A DNA stretch of 6,840 nt, taken from NCBI GenBank assembly GCA_000431835.1, contig HF987950.1, positions 1 to 6,840 on the forward strand, in the 5' to 3' direction. Position numbers and translations under genes: made by a program. Positions 1-5,255 of this stretch are shown here, piece after piece. Positions within the stretch are counted from its first letter, which is position 1. The number at the start of each line of letters is the position of its first letter. Source of the stretch: Succinatimonas sp. CAG:777 (GTDB taxonomy: Bacteria > Pseudomonadota > Gammaproteobacteria > Enterobacterales > Succinivibrionaceae). The notes below the pieces were generated by a model, which worked only from the letters and a program-made list of their open reading frames with translations, did no database searches and had not been told where the DNA came from.

Positions 1-48
1 ATGTGACTTAACTTTGTAACAACGCAAAAGAAGAGATAACCACTGATT

Positions 49-411
49 TGGTGGAGGTGCCGAGACTCGAACTCGGGTCCCAAAAGACTGCATCGTCGGC
101 GCTACATGTTTAGGCAATCTTCGATCTTAGTACCCGCTGCGGACCGCCACGCCACGAAATACCCAGTCTGTAAGATTCATTTAATGCTTCAACCACAGAC
201 GGGGCATCCACACGATCTAGTGAAGAACCGACCCCAGTGCGACTAAGTGTCACTAGAAAGACTTAGAACTGAGGGCTTCGAGCAGGTTATTAAGCTGCTA
301 AAGCGTAGGTTTCGTCGTTTGCGACTATTTTTATGCGACTTTTTAACGAGCTTTCGCCACTCGACATGCTCCTAGGAATTCGTGCTTCCGGTCGAAACCA
401 AAATCACCCCC
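49..411 (-). ncRNA. ssrA: tmRNA (transfer-messenger RNA)
   Basis: This RNA, with SmpB, EF-Tu and AlaRS, rescues ribosomes stalled on mRNAs lacking a stop codon and adds a degradation tag to the stalled peptide. On the minus strand it starts GGGGGTGATTTTGGTTTCGA and ends CACCTCCACCA, with the CCA encoded at 51-49. The acceptor stem pairs 411-405 with CACCTCC and has a G-U wobble at the third pair, the identity element for alanyl-tRNA synthetase. A perfect T-arm lies at 76-60 (CCGAG, loop TTCGAGT, CTCGG). The length of 363 nt equals my recollection of E. coli tmRNA, and the tag region is almost base-for-base the E. coli one. It is the one-piece form, not the permuted two-piece form. smpB is about 2.1 kb away on the same strand. 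Only 48 bases lie beyond the 3' end, and I see no clear terminator hairpin in them. ssrA 3' ends are common phage/island integration sites, but no repeat of this end occurs elsewhere in the window. Confidence 0.97.
287..322 (-). other. tmRNA tag-peptide reading frame with double stop
   Basis: The resume codon is GCA at 322-320. The frame reads ANDETYALAA followed by two tandem stops, TAA TAA (292-287). The tag differs from the E. coli tag ANDENYALAA at one position (N to T). The C-terminal ALAA is the part recognised by ClpXP/ClpAP proteases. The bases just before the resume codon (AATAGTC) match the conserved E. coli context that SmpB uses to set the frame. Confidence 0.93.
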
Positions 412-424
412 ATAGGTTAAAGCG

Positions 425-452
425 ATTATACATTATCATTAAGCCTTTACAA
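425..452 (-). promoter_or_regulatory. sigma-70 promoter of ssrA
   Basis: On the minus strand there is a perfect -10 TATAAT (430-425) and a -35 TTGTAA (452-447, four of six matches to TTGACA), with a 16-base spacer. Transcription would start near 418, about 7 bases upstream of the mature tmRNA 5' end at 411. That fits a precursor trimmed by RNase P. Confidence 0.75.
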
Positions 453-587
453 CAGCTTGTGATAAAAATTTACACATGCAATCAACTAACCGGATAACAA
501 AACTCACGCAATTTTCACAAGTTAAAATGCTCTATAATGAGATGTTTTTCAAAATTTTTCTCTTTTAACTTCAAAAGTAACTTTGTC

Positions 588-596
588 TGTTATAAT
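588..596 (+). promoter_or_regulatory. Extended -10 promoter of the SulP transporter
   Basis: TG-T-TATAAT is a perfect extended -10 element (TGnTATAAT) with the hexamer at 591-596. No convincing -35 lies 16-18 bases upstream, which is typical of extended -10 promoters. The predicted start near 603 gives a leader of about 127 bases before the ATG at 730, long enough to carry regulatory structure. Confidence 0.6.
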
Positions 597-694
597 GTGC
601 GCACTTCAGTTAGGCCAATAAAATATCCATTCTGATACTTCTTATCAGGCTGTCTGAATTCCCTATATATATCAATTTTTTACAAACTTGCAGT

Positions 695-719
695 TTGGGT
701 TTAAACCTAAGCTTTAGGA
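695..719 (+). promoter_or_regulatory. Two competing hairpins over the transporter ribosome binding site
   Basis: The bases TTGGGT (695-700) can pair with ACCTAA (705-710) around a TTAA loop. The bases CCTAA (706-710) can instead pair with TTAGG (714-718) around GCT. The second hairpin buries the ribosome binding site AGGA (716-719), which lies 10 bases before the ATG at 730. Both use 706-710, so they exclude one another. The pairing is read directly from the sequence. Any regulatory role is inference, and the stems are short. Confidence 0.35.
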
Positions 720-729
720 TTTATTTTTT

Positions 730-2442
730 ATGAAAACCGCAAATCCTTTTGTGCCTGCGTTTATCACCTGCATGAGAGAAGGCTATTCTTTCAAGCTTTT
801 CCGTGCTGATGTAATTGCAGGTCTTACTGTTGCCATTGTAGCTTTGCCTTTAGCTATGGCAATGGCAGTAGCATCTGGAGCTTCTCCTGATAAAGGTCTT
901 GTAACAGCAGTAGTTGCAGGCTTCTTTATTTCTTTTTTAGGTGGTTCTAGAGTCCAAATCGGTGGTCCTACAGGTGCCTTTGTAGTAGTTATCTTTGATG
1001 TAATTCAGCGCTTTGGCTTTAATGGACTGATACTCGCATCCATCATGGCAGGTATCATTCTGGTTATAGCTGGTTATGCAAAATTAGGAAAATTGATTAA
1101 ATACATTCCTTACCCTGTTATCACCGGTTTTACCACAGGTATTGCTGTAATCATAGCCTCATCTCAGGTAAAAGATTTCTTAGGTCTTTCTGTACAAAAC
1201 GTACCTGCTGACTTTTTAAACAAATGGTATGTTTATTTAACTAATTTAGATCAGACCTCAGTCTATGCTGTAATTTTAGGTGCCTTAGGTTTAGCTACTA
1301 TCATTATCTGTAAGAAGGTATCTCCTAAGATCCCTTCATACTTGGTATCAATTCTGTTAATTTCAGCTATAGCATTCTTCTTTACAATGCCTGTTGATAC
1401 TATCGGCAGCCGTTTCCCTAACTTACCTGAAGGTCTGCCTACACCTGTATGGCCAACCTTCTCATTAGAAGAAATTCGTGAACTAGTACCATCAGCATTC
1501 ACTATCGCATTCTTAGCTGGTATTGAAGCTTTACTGTCAGCTGTTGTTGCTGACGGGTTAATCGGACACAAGCACTCATTAAACCAGGAATTAGTAGGAC
1601 AGGGTGTTGCAAATATCGCCTCAGGTATCTTCGGTGGTATTCCTGCAACTGGTGCAATTGCTCGTACTGCAACTAATATTAAAGCAGGTGGTAGAACCCC
1701 TGTTGCTGGTATCTTCCATGCGATCTTCTTATTAGTGTTCTTATACACTGCAATGGATATCTTAGCTTACATTCCTATGACTGCACTTGCTGCTGTGCTC
1801 TTCATGGTTTCATGGGGTATGTCTGACCTAAAACACTTTATCCAGATTGCAAAGATCAGCCCTTCAGACAGAACCATTCTGTTCTTAACTTTCTTCTTGA
1901 CCGTAATGGTTGATCTGACCGTAGCTATCGGTGTTGGTGTAACCTTTGCTTCATTATTATTCATGAGGCATATGGCTCGTTCTGTTGAAGTAAGACGTCA
2001 GAAAAATACAGCTGATGAGTATGAGTCTCAGGACGGTGAATTAGTAACCGACGATACCATTGAAATTCCTGATGACGTAATCGTGCTGCAGATCAATGGT
2101 CCATTATTCTACGGCTTTGCAGCAGAGTTCTGTGATAAGTTAAAGTCATTAGAAGATATGCCAAGAATTCTGATCTTACGTATGCGCTTTATGCCTTATC
2201 TAGACGCATCAGGTGAGAATTCTATTGAAGACATTATTAAGATCTGCCGTGAGCATAAGACTTATGTAATTTTCTCAGCTGTAAGACCACAGCCTCGTAC
2301 TATCTTACAAAAAGCTGGTATTCATAAGAATCTTGATGGTGCGATTGCTATTGATTTTGAGCATGCTCTTGAGATGGCAAAACAGCTTTTAGCAGATAAG
2401 GACTTTATGAACAAGCACGTTGATCCATGTGCTCATAAATAA
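730..2442 (+). CDS. SulP/SLC26-family anion or dicarboxylate transporter with STAS domain
   Basis: This is a 570-residue inner-membrane transporter. Residues about 26-412 form the hydrophobic SulP transport domain, including the family-typical VALPLAMAMAVASG (37-50), GGPTGAFVVVI (78-88) and PATGAIARTATNIKAGG (305-321). A charged linker (about 416-447) leads to a cytoplasmic STAS domain (about 449-555) with DASG at 492-495, the position of the phosphorylatable serine in anti-sigma antagonists. The closest remembered relative is E. coli DauA (YchM, about 559 residues), an aspartate/succinate transporter; ELVGQG (287-292) and FASLLFMR (406-413) closely resemble it. Relative to DauA, a segment after IGSRF (225-229) is shorter. 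Sulphate or bicarbonate carriers such as BicA share the fold, so the substrate is not settled. It is monocistronic, with its own promoter and a terminator after the stop. The ATG at 730 has AGGA at 716-719. Confidence 0.9.
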   Translation: MKTANPFVPAFITCMREGYSFKLFRADVIAGLTVAIVALPLAMAMAVASGASPDKGLVTAVVAGFFISFLGGSRVQIGGPTGAFVVVIFDVIQRFGFNGLILASIMAGIILVIAGYAKLGKLIKYIPYPVITGFTTGIAVIIASSQVKDFLGLSVQNVPADFLNKWYVYLTNLDQTSVYAVILGALGLATIIICKKVSPKIPSYLVSILLISAIAFFFTMPVDTIGSRFPNLPEGLPTPVWPTFSLEEIRELVPSAFTIAFLAGIEALLSAVVADGLIGHKHSLNQELVGQGVANIASGIFGGIPATGAIARTATNIKAGGRTPVAGIFHAIFLLVFLYTAMDILAYIPMTALAAVLFMVSWGMSDLKHFIQIAKISPSDRTILFLTFFLTVMVDLTVAIGVGVTFASLLFMRHMARSVEVRRQKNTADEYESQDGELVTDDTIEIPDDVIVLQINGPLFYGFAAEFCDKLKSLEDMPRILILRMRFMPYLDASGENSIEDIIKICREHKTYVIFSAVRPQPRTILQKAGIHKNLDGAIAIDFEHALEMAKQLLADKDFMNKHVDPCAHK

Positions 2443-2463
2443 GGTTTGATTTTCATTTATAAG

Positions 2464-2489
2464 AATGCCGGACACTGTCCGGCATTTTT
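2464..2489 (+). terminator. Rho-independent terminator of the SulP gene
   Basis: A perfect 10-bp stem, AATGCCGGAC (2464-2473) with GTCCGGCATT (2477-2486), is closed by a 3-base loop and followed by a T-run (2485-2489). It begins 22 bases after the transporter stop codon. It lies between two convergent genes. On the minus strand the same hairpin follows smpB but is followed only by CTTATAA, so its use in that direction is doubtful. Confidence 0.92.
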
Positions 2490-2533
2490 GTAATCTCTCT
2501 TTTTACATTTACCTTTAGATAAAAGGCAAAAGA

Positions 2534-3010
2534 TTATCTAAAAGACTTCTTCATGATACGCTCTTTATCACGAGCCCATTGCTTATCTTTAATAGAGTCT
2601 CTCTTGTCATGATCCTGCTTACCACGAGCCACACCAATTTCTAGCTTTGCCCATGAACCTTTCCAATACATCTTTAAAGGAATTAAAGTATAGCCCTGTC
2701 TTTGAACACAGCCTGTAAGCTTATCGATTTCACGTCTTGATAAAAGCAGTTTTCTAGTACGGGTAGGATCACTTACAACAAAGGCACAGCTTGTCTTTAA
2801 AGGATTGATGATAGAGCCTAACATAATCACTTCACCATCTTTTACGGTTACATAAGCCTCTGAAATATTACACTTGCCAGCTCTTAAAGATTTTACTTCC
2901 CAGCCTTGTAACTCAAGACCTGCTTCATATCTGTCTTCAATAAAATATTCAAAGGTAGCTTTGCGGTTAACAGCAATCATGTTACTGCTTTGTTTTTCTT
3001 TCTTTGCCAC
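2534..3010 (-). CDS. smpB: SsrA-binding protein SmpB
   Basis: SmpB binds the tRNA-like domain of tmRNA, mimics the missing anticodon arm and inserts its C-terminal tail into the empty mRNA channel. The 158 residues match the family length (E. coli 160). Hallmarks are YFIEDRYEAGLELQGWEVKS (22-41), the RNA-binding DPTRTRKLLL (81-90), GVARGKQDHDKR (126-137) and a basic tail ending DKERIMKKSFR (148-158). I place the start at the GTG at 3010-3008. It has AAGGGG eight bases upstream and gives an N-terminus (VAKKEKQ) like the usual lysine-rich MxKKK. A longer frame from a TTG at 3043 would add 11 residues not typical of the family and would begin inside a hairpin. The partner RNA gene ssrA lies 2.1 kb downstream on the same strand, separated by the oppositely oriented transporter. 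Confidence 0.97.
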   Translation of the reverse strand: MAKKEKQSSNMIAVNRKATFEYFIEDRYEAGLELQGWEVKSLRAGKCNISEAYVTVKDGEVIMLGSIINPLKTSCAFVVSDPTRTRKLLLSRREIDKLTGCVQRQGYTLIPLKMYWKGSWAKLEIGVARGKQDHDKRDSIKDKQWARDKERIMKKSFR

Positions 3011-3018
3011 GGAAAATG

Positions 3019-3024
3019 CCCCTT
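3019..3024 (-). promoter_or_regulatory. Ribosome binding site deciding the smpB start
   Basis: AAGGGG on the minus strand lies eight bases before the GTG at 3010. No comparable site precedes the TTG at 3043, so this favours the 158-residue protein. Confidence 0.75.
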
Positions 3025-3028
3025 GATT

Positions 3029-3058
3029 AAAGACGCATTTCAAGTAAGATGCGCCTTT
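3029..3058 (-). promoter_or_regulatory. Hairpin in the smpB leader
   Basis: On the minus strand AAAGGCGCAT (3058-3049) pairs along its whole length with ATGCGTCTTT (3038-3029), with one G-U pair and a 10-base loop. The stem ends five bases before the smpB ribosome binding site. Read on the plus strand, the same stem has one A-C mismatch and is followed by TATTTTTT (3059-3066), so it could also stop plus-strand transcription entering from the left. The unbroken pairing on the minus strand favours a role in the smpB mRNA leader. The function is unknown. Confidence 0.45.
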
Positions 3059-3069
3059 ATTTTTTCATT

Positions 3070-3087
3070 AGTCTAACTTTTTAGACT
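3070..3087. repeat. Inverted repeat near the presumed smpB promoter
   Basis: The 7-base arms AGTCTAA (3070-3076) and TTAGACT (3081-3087) are perfect and separated by CTTT. It overlaps the weak minus-strand -10 candidate TATAAG. It could be an operator half-site pair or a small leader hairpin; nothing further can be said. Confidence 0.4.
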
Positions 3088-3124
3088 TATAGATTGTTCT
3101 TAACAAATTTAGCTTTGATAAATT

Positions 3125-3138
3125 AACTTGTTCAAGTT
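3125..3138. repeat. Palindromic operator-like site
   Basis: Perfect 6-base arms AACTTG and CAAGTT are separated by TT. The site sits between the divergent smpB and chemoreceptor genes, about 60 bases upstream of the FliA -35. It has the size of a dimeric repressor site, but no regulator is encoded nearby to assign to it. Confidence 0.35.
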
Positions 3139-3200
3139 CTCATTAATTTGACTTGCCTTTCAGAATTGTACAGAAAAACATGCCACAACTTCAAATAATC

Positions 3201-3227
3201 TAAAAAAATTTACAACCGTGCCGACAA
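3201..3227 (+). promoter_or_regulatory. Sigma-28 (FliA) flagellar-class promoter
   Basis: TAAAAAAA (3201-3208), an exact 11-base spacer and GCCGACAA (3220-3227) match the FliA consensus TAAAGTTT-N11-GCCGATAA. The core TAAA, the spacing and seven of eight -10 bases are conserved. Transcription would start near 3233, giving a leader of about 118 bases before the chemoreceptor ATG. This places the receptor in the late flagellar gene class, as for E. coli chemoreceptors. Confidence 0.85.
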
Positions 3228-3288
3228 TTTCAAATAGAATATAAAGAACTACTAGTTTTTATTAATAGCATATTCCAAATTTGTATAG

Positions 3289-3313
3289 TACTGACCGTTA
3301 TGTATCGTCAGTA
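3289..3313 (+). promoter_or_regulatory. Hairpin in the chemoreceptor mRNA leader
   Basis: TACTGAC (3289-3295) pairs perfectly with GTCAGTA (3307-3313) around an 11-base loop. It lies downstream of the predicted FliA start and about 28 bases before the ribosome binding site AGAGG (3341-3345). It does not sequester that site, and I do not recognise a riboswitch class. Confidence 0.35.
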
Positions 3314-3351
3314 TCAACACCCCAGTGCCGTAAGGTATATAGAGGCTGTAT

Positions 3352-5118
3352 ATGGAAAATTATAATAACGAAAACGATTTGGCTCAGCAAGAAAACGACC
3401 TATCACAAACAGGATCTTCTCTTGAGCAAATAACAGAGCAGAACAGTGTTACAGAACAAAGCGCACATTCAGATAATGATTTTGAAGATACAAGTGCAGA
3501 GAGAGCCACCTTTTCTGTAAGTGATAATGCTTACAAATCAGCTCCTTTCTTTAAATCACTATTCTCCTTAAAGTTTGGTGATATCTCGATTGTGCATAGA
3601 ATTATTTTATCTTTTGCACTCTCAATATTAATTTTTGCTGTAGGTTCTGTCTGCATTATTTCTAATATCAACTCTTATGTTGATCAGCGCAACAGTATTG
3701 AAAAGCTTTACTCTGATTTAAATGCCATTAACAGTGCCTTTATTGAATTAAGCCATGACAATCATGATGGTCAGGCCATCTCTATTGCCAAACAGGCTTT
3801 AGACAGTATTAACCGAGGCTTGAATTCAGAGAAAGGAAAAGCCTTCTTTACAGTAAATCAAAGCGCAATTGATTTACGCTCAGCTGTTTTTGCCTTTTCA
3901 AGCAACGCCAACTCAATCTTACAGAACAACTCTAATGAGGCCTCCTTCTATAAAGAATTAAGATCCTGCGCTGAGGTTTTAACAAAGATTGACTCTTTGA
4001 TTAAAAACGGCAAGTTAGATGCTAAAGCCTATAACAAAGTGCTTTACTCTTTATATGCTGTTTTAATCGTCACTATTTTAGTATCTGTACTGCAATCACT
4101 ATTCTTATCAAAATCACTTAACAGCGAAGTTAAGCACGTTTGGAAGTCTTTATTAAAGATTGCCTCAGGAGACTTTAGACGTGACAGAGACAAGATCAAG
4201 CGCAAAAACGAGATTGGTTCCATCGATGGCTTAGTTGATAATGTTGCTTTCTCAATGCAGAAAACTGTGAATAAGTTGAATAATGATTTCTGCAAGATGG
4301 TGGACATGGTTAACCATAATTCATCTATGCTTGATAATGCTGCAGATGCTATGTCAACACAGAGATCAAAAGCTCATTCTGTAGCACAAGCTACTGCGAA
4401 TATGGAAAACTCCATTGAAAAAGTTACAGAATTTGCCCGTTCTACCCTGTCAGAAGTTAAGACCGCAGAAACAGCTTCAGATACCTGCCGTTGCACCATG
4501 CAGGATAACATCACCACTAATCACACCTTAGCTGATAAGTTACGTGATACATCTGTTGCTATTCAAAAGATTAACGAAATGGGTGAGCAGATTAACTCTA
4601 TCGTTAAAACTATTGCTGCTATTGCAGATCAGACTAACCTGTTAGCTTTGAACGCAACCATTGAGGCTGCCCGCTCTGGTGAACATGGTAAAGGATTTGC
4701 CGTTGTTGCTAACGAAGTTCGTGATTTGGCTAAAAAGACAGCTACCTCAACAGATGAGGTTACCGACACCATTTCTAACCTATCAAAGGCTGTGGAGACC
4801 TGCGTTAAGGTTGTAGCATCCTGCGAAGAAGAAATGAACAACTCTGTTCAGCAAAGCTCTAAAGCAAACTCTGCTATCGAAGAGATTATGGGCATTATCG
4901 CAACAATTACCGATATGTCTGAGCAGATTGTACAATCCTGTCAGGAACAGACATCTATTGCTGCTGATGTTAACCATTCTATTGAAAACATCAATGCGAT
5001 TACAGAAGAGTGCTTTACTCACATTGATGACACCAAGCAGTCTGTTCATCAGATTAGAAACTTAGCTCAAAATCAGGTTGAAAAGTTATCATCGTTTATC
5101 GTTGATGAAGACAAGTAG
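3352..5118 (+). CDS. Methyl-accepting chemotaxis protein (transmembrane chemoreceptor)
   Basis: This 588-residue receptor senses a ligand outside the inner membrane and controls CheA through CheW. In order: an acidic, Gln/Asn/Ser-rich cytoplasmic tail (1-75), TM1 (about 83-104), a helical periplasmic domain of about 125 residues without Cache-type motifs I recognise, TM2 (about 230-252), a HAMP-like linker (about 253-305) and the signalling coiled coil (about 306-588). The kinase-control tip is clear: QTNLLALNATIEAARSGEHG (427-446), then KGFAVVANEVRDLAKK. E438, R441 and E444 correspond to E385, R388 and E391 of Tsr. The arms on each side of the tip are about 136 and 147 residues, roughly 20 heptads, which suits a 40H-type receptor. 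There is no C-terminal NWETF-like pentapeptide; it ends IVDEDK, so CheR/CheB would need direct or partner-receptor docking. The ATG has AGAGG six bases upstream and is the only Met before residue 302. The ligand cannot be predicted. Confidence 0.95.
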   Translation: MENYNNENDLAQQENDLSQTGSSLEQITEQNSVTEQSAHSDNDFEDTSAERATFSVSDNAYKSAPFFKSLFSLKFGDISIVHRIILSFALSILIFAVGSVCIISNINSYVDQRNSIEKLYSDLNAINSAFIELSHDNHDGQAISIAKQALDSINRGLNSEKGKAFFTVNQSAIDLRSAVFAFSSNANSILQNNSNEASFYKELRSCAEVLTKIDSLIKNGKLDAKAYNKVLYSLYAVLIVTILVSVLQSLFLSKSLNSEVKHVWKSLLKIASGDFRRDRDKIKRKNEIGSIDGLVDNVAFSMQKTVNKLNNDFCKMVDMVNHNSSMLDNAADAMSTQRSKAHSVAQATANMENSIEKVTEFARSTLSEVKTAETASDTCRCTMQDNITTNHTLADKLRDTSVAIQKINEMGEQINSIVKTIAAIADQTNLLALNATIEAARSGEHGKGFAVVANEVRDLAKKTATSTDEVTDTISNLSKAVETCVKVVASCEEEMNNSVQQSSKANSAIEEIMGIIATITDMSEQIVQSCQEQTSIAADVNHSIENINAITEECFTHIDDTKQSVHQIRNLAQNQVEKLSSFIVDEDK

Positions 5119-5151
5119 CTAACGCTTTAATCTCTATTCAGTTTTTCTCAT

Positions 5152-5190
5152 AAGTATGTCAACACAAAAAAAATGTTGGCATACTTTTTT
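5152..5190 (+). terminator. Rho-independent terminator of the chemoreceptor gene
   Basis: A 13-bp stem, AAGTATGTCAACA (5152-5164) with TGTTGGCATACTT (5174-5186), contains one wobble pair. It has an A-rich 9-base loop and a T-run to 5190. It separates the chemoreceptor from the flagellin gene, so the flagellin needs its own promoter downstream or overlapping. Confidence 0.9.
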
Positions 5191-5192
5191 CA
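5177..5192 (+). promoter_or_regulatory. Possible sigma-54 promoter of the flagellin gene
   Basis: TGGCATA (5177-5183), four bases, then TTTCA (5188-5192) resembles the sigma-54 consensus TGGCAYR-N4-TTGCW. The -24 GG and the spacing are right, but the -12 GC is TC. It overlaps the terminator 3' arm of the preceding gene, so some similarity may be accidental. Transcription would begin near 5203, just before the leader palindrome. Some gammaproteobacterial flagellins, such as Vibrio flaA, are sigma-54 dependent. No convincing FliA or sigma-70 promoter is visible between 5191 and 5245. Confidence 0.3.
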
Positions 5193-5205
5193 TATATCTT
5201 ACTGA

Positions 5206-5236
5206 TGACGAAATTTTGCCGTGCAAAATTTCATCA
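5206..5236 (+). promoter_or_regulatory. Strong palindrome/hairpin in the flagellin leader
   Basis: Perfect 10-base arms GAAATTTTGC (5210-5219) and GCAAAATTTC (5223-5232) flank CGT. They extend by three more pairs (TGA/TCA) beyond one mismatch. No T-run follows, so it is not a terminator. It ends nine bases before the flagellin ribosome binding site. It may be a stabilising 5' mRNA hairpin or a dimeric regulator's operator. Confidence 0.6.
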
Positions 5237-5245
5237 ATAATATAT

Positions 5246-5249
5246 GGAG
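5246..5249 (+). promoter_or_regulatory. Ribosome binding site deciding the flagellin start
   Basis: GGAG lies six bases before the ATG at 5256. It overlaps the in-frame upstream ATG at 5244, which itself lacks a site, so the protein starts MALYLNTN and not MERKMALY. Confidence 0.8.
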
Positions 5250-5255
5250 AGAAAA

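Larger units (their letters stand above)
412..729. other. Divergent intergenic region between ssrA and the SulP transporter
   Basis: This is a strongly AT-rich, non-coding stretch of 318 bases. It holds the leftward ssrA promoter (425-452) and the rightward transporter promoter (588-596). A second perfect TATAAT on the plus strand at 533-538 has no good -35 at proper spacing, and TTCACA at 514-519 is too close. The transporter leader contains a small hairpin (CTGATA at 632-637 pairing with TATCAG at 643-648) and the overlapping hairpins at 695-718. I see no open reading frame with a ribosome binding site and no tRNA. Confidence 0.6.
3011..3351. other. Divergent intergenic region between smpB and the chemoreceptor gene
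   Basis: This is a 341-base AT-rich, non-coding stretch. It holds the smpB leader hairpin (3029-3058), two further inverted repeats (3070-3087 and 3125-3138), the FliA promoter (3201-3227) and a chemoreceptor leader hairpin (3289-3313). For smpB I can only point to a weak minus-strand -10, TATAAG at 3091-3086, without a matching -35, so its promoter is unresolved. No small gene is evident. Confidence 0.55.

Noticed and set aside
49..76. Phage or island attachment site at the 3' end of ssrA
   Set aside because: ssrA 3' ends often serve as integration sites, but no integrase gene and no direct repeat of this end is present in the window, and only 48 bases lie beyond it.
613..620. GCCAATAA resembling a FliA -10 upstream of the transporter
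   Set aside because: The bases 11 upstream (594-601, AATGTGCG) bear no resemblance to TAAAGTTT, and a perfect extended -10 promoter is already present at 588-596.
1263..1748. Long minus-strand open frame within the transporter gene
   Set aside because: It lies wholly antisense to the well-conserved SulP coding sequence, has no ribosome binding site that I can see and no recognisable domain. The other minus-strand frames at 1767-1964, 4044-4307, 4629-4841 and 4783-5049 are rejected for the same reason.
2514..2542. Inverted repeat TTTAGATAA / TTATCTAAA across the smpB stop codon, considered as the smpB terminator
   Set aside because: The stem is almost all A-T and no U-run follows on the minus strand, so it would not terminate efficiently. 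It is likely chance in AT-rich sequence.
3233..3351. c-di-GMP (GEMM) or other riboswitch in the chemoreceptor leader
   Set aside because: I looked for conserved riboswitch cores and found none; there is only one simple 7-bp hairpin at 3289-3313.
5199..5225. GCCGTGCA (5218-5225) as a FliA -10 for the flagellin
   Set aside because: Its last four bases diverge from GATAA-type sequence, the -35 position (5199-5206, TTACTGAT) does not match, and the GCCG is explained as the centre of the palindrome.
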